This document shows, one piece after another, positions 45,539 to 54,076 of a stretch of 64,000 nucleotides of DNA. The translations under genes and the position numbers were made by a program. Source of the DNA: Leyella lascolaii (GTDB lineage: Bacteria; Bacteroidota; Bacteroidia; Bacteroidales; Bacteroidaceae); assembly GCF_900079775.1 (NCBI RefSeq), contig NZ_LT556035.1:202487-266486 (forward strand), given 5' to 3'. Position 1 is the stretch's first letter. Every line of letters starts with the position of its first letter. The notes beneath the pieces were generated by a model. The model was not told the DNA's origin, did no database searches, and saw only the letters and a program-made list of their open reading frames with translations.

Positions 45539-47782
45539 ATGAAAAAGACAACAATAATACTATACATATTTATAATAGCCACAATGGCTGCGGCAACCAT
45601 CATCGAACACTATCTTGGCAGCTCGTTCGTGTCGCGGCATATATACGGCTCATGGTGGTTCTCAGCGGCATGGGCGGTTATGGTTGCACTGGCTGCGGCA
45701 TGGATTGTGCGCAGGAAAGTGCGCCTGCCGTCTGTCCTTACGCTGCATCTCTCGTTTGCAGTGATACTTGCAGGCGCACTGCTCACGCATCTCTCAGCGG
45801 AAGAGGGGACGCTGCATCTGCACCAGGGCGTCACAGCCGACCGCTACAGCAGGCAGACAGACACGGGAAACACGGTTGAGACTGAGATGCCGTTCAGCGT
45901 CAGACTTGACTCTTTCCGCATACAATACCATGAGGGGACAACCGCCGTCGCCGACTACCTGACATACTTCACCGTCACCGACAGAAAGGGAGGACACAAG
46001 ACGGCGGCATCGGTGTCCATGAACAACATATTCTGCTACGGGCACACAAGATTCTGTCAGGCTGGCTACGACAGCGACATGCTCGGCAGCCGACTGTCGG
46101 TGAGCCGCGACCCTTACGGCATAACAGTGAGCTACACGGGCTATGCGCTTCTGCTCATTTCATTTCTTTGGATGCTCGCCGACCCGAAAGGCTCTTACCG
46201 CCGCATCGTCCGGATGCTTACGCAAAAAAGGTCGCGACTCGCGGCTGCGGCTCTGTTCCTCACCGTGATGCCGGCATACGCCGCTCCGCACACACTGCCG
46301 AAGGACGTGGCTGACCGTTTCGGACGTCTTCTCATACTGCACAACGACCGCATATGTCCGCTCAACACATTCGCCGTTGATTTCACAAAGAAGATTTACG
46401 GAAAGGCTTCTTACAAAGGACTTACGCCCGAACAGGTGGTGACGGGATGGATATTCTGGGGCGACGAATGGAGCGACGAGCCCTTCATAAGAATAAAGGG
46501 CGGAGAGATGAGGGAAACTCTCGCACTCCCCGGACACGTGTCGCTCAACCGGTTTTTCAACCGCGACATGGGCGGATATGTCATAGGACCATACGTGCAG
46601 GAGTATCTCTGGGGACAGCACGATGAGTTCCACCGTCAGATTGCCGACACTGACGAGAGGGTGCGTCTGATAATGGAGCTGCGGAGAGGCACGCTCCTGA
46701 AGATGTTCCCGCTCGCTGACGGGGGCAAAGTGACATGGCACTCCCCCACATCTGCCATTCCCGACACTACTCCGCACGACCGGAAGCTCTACATACAGAA
46801 TGTGTTCTCACTGCTCTACACCCATGCAAAGGCAGGCGAATACGCCCGGATGAACGACATCATATCAAAAACATCACGCTTCCAGCAGAAGAACGGAGGC
46901 GGCTCCCTGCCGTCTCTCATGCAGACAAGAGCCGAGATGATATACAACAAAGTGCCGTTCGCCACCATACTTTTCATGCTTAACCTCAGCGTGGGACTTG
47001 TCACCATGATTCTTGCCATACGCCGTCTTTGCAGCGACACAGCCTACTGCCGCCGCCGCAACCGTACAGACAGAGTGACGTTCGCGCTCACCGCCGCCAC
47101 GACAGCCACGTCGTTCGCCGCGCTTACAGCATGCTTGGCGTTGCGCTGGGTGATAAGCGGCACCGCTCCCATGTCCGACGGATATGAGACGATGCTCCTC
47201 GCCGCATGGCTCGTGATGCTTCTCTGTCTGATGTTCTGCCGGCGCATACCGTTCCTTTTGCCCTGCGGACTGCTCTCCTCCGGCATGTTCCTGCTCGTGA
47301 GCCACATCAACAGCATGGATCCGCAGATAAGTCACATAATGCCGGTGCTCAACTCTCCCCTGCTCTGCATTCACGTGTCGGTCATAATGACGGGCTTTGC
47401 CATGCTCTCCCTGACATTTGTCTGCGGTGTGACGGCAATCATACTGCATCTCACGCGACGCGGCTCGCAGCATCAGGAACACATGCTACGGCTCATGTCA
47501 CAACTGTTCCTCTATCCGGCTCTTGCCGCCCTCGCCATCGGCATATTCACCGGAGCGGTGTGGGCAGGCGTGTCCTGGGGGCGTTACTGGAGCTGGGACC
47601 CCAAGGAGGTATGGGCTCTCATAACCCTCATGGTGTATGCCATAGCCGTGCACAGCGGCAGTCTGCAGTGGCTACGCAGTCCTATGCGCTATCACATATT
47701 CATCACCGCGGCATTCCTGTGCATCATCATGACCTACTTCGGAGTGAATTATTTTCTGGGCGGCATGCACAGTTACGCATGA
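45539..47782 (+). CDS. ccsBA: CcsBA-type cytochrome c synthase
   Basis: This 747-residue membrane protein fuses a ResB/CcsB-like N-terminal half (four helices and a periplasmic domain, about 1-240) to a CcsA-like C-terminal half. The C-terminal half carries the heme-handling tryptophan-rich motif (WGRYWSWDPKEVWALITLMV). Conserved external His are candidates for heme ligands. System II synthases attach heme to CxxCH motifs on the periplasmic side. The DHOR protein 228 bp upstream carries two such motifs and is the evident client. The gap before it shows no terminator except a weak AGCCG...CGGCT dyad (about 45376-45394), so the gene is probably in the operon. Confidence 0.92.
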   Translation: MKKTTIILYIFIIATMAAATIIEHYLGSSFVSRHIYGSWWFSAAWAVMVALAAAWIVRRKVRLPSVLTLHLSFAVILAGALLTHLSAEEGTLHLHQGVTADRYSRQTDTGNTVETEMPFSVRLDSFRIQYHEGTTAVADYLTYFTVTDRKGGHKTAASVSMNNIFCYGHTRFCQAGYDSDMLGSRLSVSRDPYGITVSYTGYALLLISFLWMLADPKGSYRRIVRMLTQKRSRLAAAALFLTVMPAYAAPHTLPKDVADRFGRLLILHNDRICPLNTFAVDFTKKIYGKASYKGLTPEQVVTGWIFWGDEWSDEPFIRIKGGEMRETLALPGHVSLNRFFNRDMGGYVIGPYVQEYLWGQHDEFHRQIADTDERVRLIMELRRGTLLKMFPLADGGKVTWHSPTSAIPDTTPHDRKLYIQNVFSLLYTHAKAGEYARMNDIISKTSRFQQKNGGGSLPSLMQTRAEMIYNKVPFATILFMLNLSVGLVTMILAIRRLCSDTAYCRRRNRTDRVTFALTAATTATSFAALTACLALRWVISGTAPMSDGYETMLLAAWLVMLLCLMFCRRIPFLLPCGLLSSGMFLLVSHINSMDPQISHIMPVLNSPLLCIHVSVIMTGFAMLSLTFVCGVTAIILHLTRRGSQHQEHMLRLMSQLFLYPALAALAIGIFTGAVWAGVSWGRYWSWDPKEVWALITLMVYAIAVHSGSLQWLRSPMRYHIFITAAFLCIIMTYFGVNYFLGGMHSYA

Positions 47783-47921
47783 TGGCGGCGACGGTGTCTA
47801 CACACGCGCTTACAGAAAACCTGGGCTTAATTTAACACTTCCGGAATACATGAAACAGAATAAGATGACACGGAAAACAGCCTCTTTTACCATCGTTTGA
47901 TTGGTATTTCCATGCCATAAT

Positions 47922-47990
47922 GCACGTTCCGCATCACGAAAGAGCCTTTATCACACTGCCGGAAAGGCTTTCTCACGGTGCGGAACGTGC
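47922..47990. ncRNA. nested hairpin, candidate structured RNA or element end
   Basis: GCACGTTCCGCA (47922-47933) pairs perfectly with TGCGGAACGTGC (47979-47990). Inside it GAAAGAGCCTTT (47938-47949) can pair with AAAGGC-TTTC (47963-47972). No promoter is recognised on either side, so whether it is transcribed is open. It overlaps the start of the family B array. Confidence 0.35.
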
Positions 47991-48030
47991 CTTTCCGTAA
48001 CCCCGAAAAGCCTCTTTCACCGGCATTTTC
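47937..48030. repeat. family B tandem array, about 22-bp units
   Basis: Units begin near 47937, 47961, 47982 and 48004 (spacings 24, 21, 22). Cores are GAAAGAGCCTTTATCAC, GGAAAGGCTTTCTCAC, GGAACGTGCCTTTCCG and GAAAAGCCTCTTTCAC. Confidence 0.6.
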
Positions 48031-48372
48031 ACGACAAAACGGCATATGGGGAAGCTTCTTCGCGCGGATGAATACGCAAAACCCTCTGAGTGTCATGCAA
48101 TTAACAAAATCGCGTATTTTTCGTGTTTTCAACGTCAGACATGGTCAGACAGAAAACCGGACGGTTTTTGAGGCACTTCAAAAACGGCATATTAACTATA
48201 GTAAACATAATTTAACAAAAACCGTAACTTTAATAAGGCAATACCATAACAGACTGTAACATCCACGGATGCCGTCTCTCATAAGGCACAATAACATTCC
48301 GCAAACAACATGTGTTTTAGCAAAATATCCGTTTATGACGGCATATTATGACTGCATCTCGGCAGAAAATAT

Positions 48373-48600
48373 TACCTTTGCATAAGATAAGATGCGGTTC
48401 GGAAGTATCAAGTCAAGTAAAACTACGTTTTCCTTGCTTGCTTCTACACTCACCTTTCATTATCTTTGCAAGATAAAAACTGCACTCGGCAATATAATAG
48501 CAAGTTCTCATTGCACACATTTGCATTATCTTTACAAGATAAAAACTGCACCCGGCAATGTAAGAACAAGCTCTCATTGTGCCAGTTTGCATTATCTTCA
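48373..48600 (+). repeat. family A promoter array before rlmD
   Basis: The -7 copies are TACCTTTG (ending 48380), TATCTTTG (ending 48468), TATCTTTA (ending 48534) and TATCTTCA (ending 48600). They are spaced exactly 88, 66 and 66 bp, the same order as at 58142-58362. The units carry the same cores (GCGGTTCGGAAGTATCAAGT in the 88-bp unit, CTGCACTCGGCAATATAATA in a 66-bp unit). The array points at rlmD. Confidence 0.85.
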
Positions 48601-48649
48601 TAAAATATACGTATCATCCGGAAAAGACAAAAACGCTAAACGGAAGAAA

Positions 48650-50077
48650 ATGACAAGAAAAAAGAAACCGCTGCCGGTGCTCGAGAACATAACGATTACC
48701 GACATAGCAGCTGAAGGCAAATCGCTGGCAAGAATAGACGACATGGTCGTCTTCGTGCCGTTTGCCGTCCCAGGAGACGTCGTCGATCTGCAGGTGAGAC
48801 GCAAGAAACATCACTACTGCGAGGCGGAAGTGACAAGATTCATAAAATACAGCGAGCTGCGCACCACCCCAATGTGCAGCCACTTCGGAGTGTGCGGCGG
48901 CTGCAAATGGCAGATGCTTCCATATGAGGAACAGCTGAAGGCAAAGCAGAAACAGGTTTACGATCAGCTGTCAAGAATAGGAAAGGTGGAACTGCCGGAG
49001 TTCAGACCGATAATGGGTTCGGTGAAAACGAGCGAGTACAGAAACAAGCTTGAGTTCGGATGCTCAAACAAGAAGTGGCTCACGAAAGAGCAGATAGCGT
49101 CGGGCGACAGCTTCGACGGCACAGGCATGAACGCCATCGGATTCCACATCACAGGAGCGTTCGACAAGATACTGCCGATAGAGAGGTGCGTGCTCATGGA
49201 CGACCTGCACAACAGCATACGCAACGCGATACGCGACTATGCGCTGTCTGTCGGCATGACCTTCTTCGACCTCAGACAGCAGCACGGGCTTTTGCGCGAC
49301 ATCGTGATACGCAACTCCAACACCGGGGAGTGGATGGTCATCATACAGTTCCATTACGACGAGGAGGGCGACGAGCAGCGCGCAAAAGGCCTTATGGAGC
49401 ACATCGCAGCCATGTTTCCGCAGATAACGTCGCTGCTCTACGTGAACAACCAGAAGTGCAACGACACGTTCGGCGATCTGGAAGTGAGCGTATTCAAGGG
49501 CAACGACCATATTTTCGAGACAATGGAAGGACTGAGGTTCAAGGTCGGACCGAAGAGTTTCTATCAGACAAACACCGAACAGGCATACCATCTTTATTCA
49601 GTCGCGCGTGAGTTTGCAGGGCTTACAGGCAACGAACTCGTGTACGACCTGTACACCGGAACGGGCACCATAGCCAACTTCGTGGCACGCAGCGCACGCA
49701 GGGTGATAGGCATCGAGTATGTGCCGGAGGCAATTGAGGACGCAAGGGTGAACTCGGAAATAAACGGGATAGGCAACACCCTGTTCTTCGCAGGCGACAT
49801 GAAGGACATCCTCACCGACTCATTCATTGACAGCCACGGACGTCCTGACGTGATAATCACAGACCCTCCGCGCGCAGGAATGCACGGCGACGTGATAGAG
49901 ACGATACTCAGGGCACAGCCGAAACGGATAGTCTACGTGAGCTGCAATCCCGCGACACAGGCACGCGACCTGTCACTGCTCGACGCGGAATATGCCGTGA
50001 AGGAGGTGCAGCCGGTGGACATGTTCCCGCATACACCGCACGTGGAGAACGTGGTGCTGCTGGTAAGGAGAAATTGA
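48650..50077 (+). CDS. rlmD: 23S rRNA (uracil-C5-)-methyltransferase, RlmD/RumA family
   Basis: This protein has 475 residues from the ATG at 48650. It has an N-terminal TRAM domain (about 8-65) and an iron-sulfur motif C76-x5-C82GGC85. A Rossmann methyltransferase core follows with YDLYTGTGTIANFVA, ITDPPRAGMH and the catalytic cysteine in VYVSCNPATQARD. It methylates U1939 or a related uridine of 23S rRNA, or a tRNA uridine; the family name is certain, the site is not. The open frame runs 86 codons further upstream through the family A array. That extension is repeat DNA and is excluded. Confidence 0.92.
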   Translation: MTRKKKPLPVLENITITDIAAEGKSLARIDDMVVFVPFAVPGDVVDLQVRRKKHHYCEAEVTRFIKYSELRTTPMCSHFGVCGGCKWQMLPYEEQLKAKQKQVYDQLSRIGKVELPEFRPIMGSVKTSEYRNKLEFGCSNKKWLTKEQIASGDSFDGTGMNAIGFHITGAFDKILPIERCVLMDDLHNSIRNAIRDYALSVGMTFFDLRQQHGLLRDIVIRNSNTGEWMVIIQFHYDEEGDEQRAKGLMEHIAAMFPQITSLLYVNNQKCNDTFGDLEVSVFKGNDHIFETMEGLRFKVGPKSFYQTNTEQAYHLYSVAREFAGLTGNELVYDLYTGTGTIANFVARSARRVIGIEYVPEAIEDARVNSEINGIGNTLFFAGDMKDILTDSFIDSHGRPDVIITDPPRAGMHGDVIETILRAQPKRIVYVSCNPATQARDLSLLDAEYAVKEVQPVDMFPHTPHVENVVLLVRRN

Positions 50078-50114
50078 AACTTGAAACAAAAAGCTATAAA
50101 AAAGATAAAAAAGA

Positions 50115-50135
50115 ATGCCGGAGCAATACCGGCAT
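50115..50135 (+). terminator. weak hairpin after rlmD
   Basis: ATGCCGG (50115-50121) pairs with CCGGCAT (50129-50135) around a 7-nt loop, followed by an interrupted U-tract (AACTTATTTT). Confidence 0.5.
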
Positions 50136-50215
50136 AACTTATTTTAATTAAATTTGTGTTGGGCGACAGGCTGACGCAGATACAGACAATTTACCAATAA
50201 ACACATAAAATTCAG

Positions 50216-51358
50216 ATGATGAACAAGAAAGCAGTGACAAGCGTCATGCTCATACTCGCAACGATGAACATCAACGCTCAGAAAGAAGAGAAGACTATGA
50301 AAGTCTTCAGCGACATCAAATTCAGCGGATACATAATGACGCAATATCAGTACAGCAGTCAGGAAAACGCTGAAAGCAACTCGTTCAACGTACGCATGGC
50401 GCGTCTGTCGCTCGAGGGACGCATATTGAAAGATTTCTACTGGAAAACACAGATTCAGTTCAACGGCAACACATCGACACTGGGCAACTCGCCGAGAGTG
50501 GTGGACGCATTCGCCGAATGGCAGAAGTTCCCGTTCTTCAAAGTGAAGATAGGACAGTACAAACGGCCGTTCACGTTCGAGAACCCGATGAACCCCATAG
50601 ACCAGGGATTCATGAGCTACGCACAGAATGTGAACAAGCTGGCAGGATTCTCCGACCGTGTGGGCGAACACGCCAGCAACGGACGCGACATAGGTCTGCA
50701 GTTTCAGGGAGACTTCATCAAGAACGCCGCAGGACGCAATCTGGTGCATTATCAGATAGGTGTGTTCAACGGACAGGGCATAAACGTAAAGGATGTGGAC
50801 CAACGCAAAGACGTCATCGGCGGTCTTTGGGTCATGCCGGTGAGCGGACTGAGGATAGGTGCGTTCGGATGGACAGGCTCATACTCGCGCAAAGGCTCAT
50901 GGACGGCTGTCACTCCTGAAGGGACGACCGTGGAGAAGAAAGGGGTCAGGACACTCGACCGCAACCGTTACGCTCTCAGCGTTGAGTATGCCGCAAACGA
51001 CTGGACACTGCGTTCGGAGTACATACACAGCCAGGGCTACTCCTTCAAGACAACATATCAGGACGTGGACGACGCCAAGGACTGCACCGTCAACACTGCC
51101 GCAGGCGACAAGGCTGACGGTCTTTACGCGCTCGTGATTGCTCCGGTGGTGAAGAAGAAGTTTTATCTTAAGGCACGCTACGACATGTACCGCCCGAGAG
51201 CGGAATGGAGTACTGCCAAGACACAATATGAAGTGGGCGCGCACTACGACTTCCACAAGAACTTCAGAGTGGGTGCCGAATACGCTTTCGTGAACGACCG
51301 TTCGCTGCAGAAACCTAACTATAACATGGTGGACGTAGAGGTGGACGTGAGGTTCTGA
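50216..51358 (+). CDS. phosphate-selective porin O/P-family protein
   Basis: This 380-residue protein has a signal peptide (ending NINAQ) and a 16-strand-type porin pattern (FSGYIMTQYQYSS, ARLSLEGRILKDFYWKTQIQ, GQYKRPFTFENPM). The last strand is VDVEVDVRF, with a terminal Phe for BAM recognition. It forms an outer-membrane channel for anions such as phosphate or polyphosphate. The gene lies 38 nt before hppA. A link between phosphate or pyrophosphate handling and this porin is an attractive inference. The second Met (50219) is an alternative start. Confidence 0.87.
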   Translation: MMNKKAVTSVMLILATMNINAQKEEKTMKVFSDIKFSGYIMTQYQYSSQENAESNSFNVRMARLSLEGRILKDFYWKTQIQFNGNTSTLGNSPRVVDAFAEWQKFPFFKVKIGQYKRPFTFENPMNPIDQGFMSYAQNVNKLAGFSDRVGEHASNGRDIGLQFQGDFIKNAAGRNLVHYQIGVFNGQGINVKDVDQRKDVIGGLWVMPVSGLRIGAFGWTGSYSRKGSWTAVTPEGTTVEKKGVRTLDRNRYALSVEYAANDWTLRSEYIHSQGYSFKTTYQDVDDAKDCTVNTAAGDKADGLYALVIAPVVKKKFYLKARYDMYRPRAEWSTAKTQYEVGAHYDFHKNFRVGAEYAFVNDRSLQKPNYNMVDVEVDVRF

Positions 51359-51396
51359 ACCTGTTTTAATTTGCCTGAACCATTAACTGAAAATAT

Positions 51397-53601
51397 ATGA
51401 ACAACATTCCATCTGTATTTTGGCTCGTTCCCGCCGCCAGCATAACGGCTCTGGCTGCCGCGTGGATCTTCTTCAGAAACATGATGAAAGAAGACGAGGG
51501 AACCGTAAGAATGCGTGAGATAGCCGGACATGTAAGAAAAGGTGCCATGGCGTATCTTAAACAGCAGTACAAGGTTGTCACAATAGTGTTTGTCATTCTT
51601 GCCGCTGTTTTCGCCTTCATGGCATATGTCATGAAGGTGCAGAACCCTTGGGTGCCGTTCGCTTTCCTCACCGGAGGATTCTTCTCCGGGCTTGCGGGAT
51701 TTCTCGGAATGAAGACCGCCACCTACGCCTCCGCACGCACGGCAAACGCAGCTCGGCGCGGTCTTGACAGCGGACTGAGAATCGCATTCCGCAGCGGTGC
51801 CGTGATGGGACTGGTGGTAGTCGGACTCGGACTGCTCGACATTGCGTTGTGGTTTGTCATCCTTAACGCTGTGTACGACGGTGAACAGATGGCTCTGGTA
51901 ACAATAACCACAACAATGCTGACCTTCGGAATGGGTGCTTCCACGCAGGCATTGTTCGCCCGCGTGGGCGGAGGCATCTATACAAAGGTGGCAGACGTGG
52001 GAGCCGACCTTGTGGGCAAGGTGGAGGCGGACATTCCGGAGGACGACCCGCGCAATCCGGCTACAATCGCCGACAACGTGGGAGACAATGTGGGAGACGT
52101 GGCTGGAATGGGTGCCGACCTGTACGAAAGCTACTGCGGATCCATCCTGTCTACCGCAGCTCTCGGCGCGACTGCCTTTGCCATGAGCGGAGACATGCAG
52201 CTCAAGGCTGTCATCGCACCGATGCTTATTGCCACAGTGGGTATATTTCTCTCGCTGCTCGGCATTCTCGCCGTGAAGACAAAGGAGGGCGCGACAATGA
52301 AGGATCTGCTCCACTCGCTCGGAAACGGTACGAATCTCAGTGCCGCACTGACTGCCGTAGCAACGTTTGTCATACTCTACATGCTGAAAATAGACAACTG
52401 GCTCGGACTGTCGTTCTCTGTCCTGAGCGGTCTGATAGCCGGTGTCATCATCGGACAGGCAACAGAATATTACACGTCGCACAGCTACAAGCCTACCCGG
52501 AAGATAGCCGAGGCATCGGTGACAGGCTCGGCTACCGTAATAATAAAAGGTATAGGAACAGGCATGATCTCGACACTCATACCGGTGCTTGCCATTTCTG
52601 CGGCGATAATGATAAGCTATCTGTGTGCCAACGGATTTGACATGACCATGAGTGCGGCATCTGTAAGCAAAGGGCTCTACGGCATTGGCATAGCCTCGGT
52701 AGGCATGTTGTCCACTCTCGGAATAACCCTTGCTACGGACGCATACGGACCTATAGCCGACAACGCAGGCGGTAACGCTGAGATGAGCGGGCTTGGAGAG
52801 GAAATCAGACACCGCACCGACGCGCTCGACGCACTCGGCAACACCACAGCGGCAACAGGCAAGGGATTTGCCATCGGTTCGGCTGCGCTGACCGCGCTTG
52901 CCCTGCTCGCGTCATATGTAGAGGAGATTAAGATAGCCATGATACGCGCAGCCGAAAGCGGAAAAGAGTTTATCGGCGCGGCGGGAGCGATGTTCAATCC
53001 TTCTGATGCCGGAATAACCGACTTCATGGAGTTCTTCCAGGTCAACCTCATAAATCCGAAAGTGATTGTGGGTTGCTTCATCGGTGCCATGGCGGCATTC
53101 CTGTTCTGTGGTCTGACGATGGGTGCGGTGAGCCGTGCAGCCTCATCTATGGTTGAGGAGGTGCGCCGCCAGTTCCGCGAGATAAAGGGCATTCTGCAAG
53201 GCGAGGCGACACCTGATTACGGGCGGTGCGTTGAGATAAGTACACGCGGAGCGCAACGTGAGATGGTTCTGCCTGCCATTCTTGCGATTCTGATACCCGT
53301 GATCGTGGGCATAGTACTCGGAGTGGCAGGAGTTCTCGGACTGCTTGCCGGCAGTCTCGCCACGGGATTCACTCTTGCTGTATTCATGGCTAACGCCGGC
53401 GGTGCGTGGGATAATGCTAAGAAAATGGTTGAGGAAGGCAACTTCGGAGGCAAAGGCAGCCCATGCCACAAAGCCACCATCGTGGGCGACACCGTAGGCG
53501 ATCCGTTCAAGGATACAAGCGGTCCGTCGCTCAACATACTTATAAAGCTGATGTCGATGGTAAGTATTGTAATGGCAGGACTGACTGTTGCGTTCATATA
53601 A
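51397..53601 (+). CDS. hppA: membrane-bound ion-pumping pyrophosphatase
   Basis: This 734-residue protein has about 16 transmembrane helices. It couples PPi hydrolysis to export of Na+ and/or H+. The substrate motif is DDPRNPATIADNVGDNVGDV, with further Asp clusters in ATDAYGPIADNAGG and GDTVGDPFKDTSGPS. The segment GNTTAATGKG has Ala and Thr where K+-independent enzymes have Lys and Gly/Ala, which predicts a K+-dependent type. Na+ (or dual) pumping is known for Bacteroides relatives and is inferred here. It saves energy from biosynthetic pyrophosphate in an anaerobe. Confidence 0.95.
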   Translation: MNNIPSVFWLVPAASITALAAAWIFFRNMMKEDEGTVRMREIAGHVRKGAMAYLKQQYKVVTIVFVILAAVFAFMAYVMKVQNPWVPFAFLTGGFFSGLAGFLGMKTATYASARTANAARRGLDSGLRIAFRSGAVMGLVVVGLGLLDIALWFVILNAVYDGEQMALVTITTTMLTFGMGASTQALFARVGGGIYTKVADVGADLVGKVEADIPEDDPRNPATIADNVGDNVGDVAGMGADLYESYCGSILSTAALGATAFAMSGDMQLKAVIAPMLIATVGIFLSLLGILAVKTKEGATMKDLLHSLGNGTNLSAALTAVATFVILYMLKIDNWLGLSFSVLSGLIAGVIIGQATEYYTSHSYKPTRKIAEASVTGSATVIIKGIGTGMISTLIPVLAISAAIMISYLCANGFDMTMSAASVSKGLYGIGIASVGMLSTLGITLATDAYGPIADNAGGNAEMSGLGEEIRHRTDALDALGNTTAATGKGFAIGSAALTALALLASYVEEIKIAMIRAAESGKEFIGAAGAMFNPSDAGITDFMEFFQVNLINPKVIVGCFIGAMAAFLFCGLTMGAVSRAASSMVEEVRRQFREIKGILQGEATPDYGRCVEISTRGAQREMVLPAILAILIPVIVGIVLGVAGVLGLLAGSLATGFTLAVFMANAGGAWDNAKKMVEEGNFGGKGSPCHKATIVGDTVGDPFKDTSGPSLNILIKLMSMVSIVMAGLTVAFI

Positions 53602-53706
53602 TCGGATAATGACAAATAGAAAAAACAAAGCAAATAAATGACAACCCCGCACGGCACGCAGCCTGTATGTATGCGTGCCGTGCATTCAAAAAACAGACAA
53701 GAATTT

Positions 53707-53877
53707 ATGAAAACACACCATTCACGGAGACATGTTGGCGATGCTGAGGATTTGAAGAAACAGCGGCTTAGGAAAATACAGTTGCAACGCACCATCACAA
53801 AGCTATTATTCTACGTATTGTGCATTGCAGCTATTTGCCTTGTCGCATTTGCCGTCTGGGCTTATATAGACGGATAA
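53707..53877 (+). CDS. 56-residue single-pass membrane protein
   Basis: From the ATG at 53707 the product is 56 residues. A basic N-terminal half (DLKKQRLRKIQLQRTITK) is followed by one transmembrane helix (LLFYVLCIAAICLVAFAVWA) and a short tail YIDG. The frame opens 23 codons earlier, but that part has no conserved look. It lies 105 nt after hppA and before a strong terminator. I do not recognise a family. An N-in small anchor or a subunit-like partner of hppA is conceivable but unproven. Confidence 0.6.
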   Translation: MKTHHSRRHVGDAEDLKKQRLRKIQLQRTITKLLFYVLCIAAICLVAFAVWAYIDG

Positions 53878-53918
53878 ACGGTTCAAACCAGACAACATCA
53901 AATATGTACTACTATGAT

Positions 53919-53953
53919 AAAGGGTGCGCTCAAAGATTTTGAACGCACCCTTT
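53919..53953. terminator. bidirectional terminator between hppA region and POT transporter
   Basis: AAAGGGTGCG (53919-53928) pairs with CGCACCCTTT (53944-53953), extended inward by TCAAA/TTTGA. T-runs lie on both strands. It serves the convergent operons on both sides. Confidence 0.9.
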
Positions 53954-54076
53954 ATTTTGTATATCACTGTCAAGATGTCAATATGCCGTTCGTGTCATAA
54001 GGCTTCTCATCGTTCCGGCATTCATACCGCACATCCTGAACCGCGCCCATGCCTGGGCGCGGTATTTGCTCTTCTG

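Larger units (their letters stand above)
47783..48649. other. 0.87-kb intergenic region with family B and family A repeats
   Basis: A family B array (47937-48030) is nested in a 12-bp perfect inverted repeat (47922-47933 and 47979-47990). A family A array follows at 48373-48600. Nothing gene-like lies between 48030 and 48370. Frames here of 80-90 codons are repeat-derived or lack features. Confidence 0.6.

Noticed and set aside
51319..52812. 497-codon open frame antisense to hppA
   Set aside because: It is a low-complexity Cys/His/Ser-rich translation opposite the conserved pyrophosphatase, with no recognisable domain.
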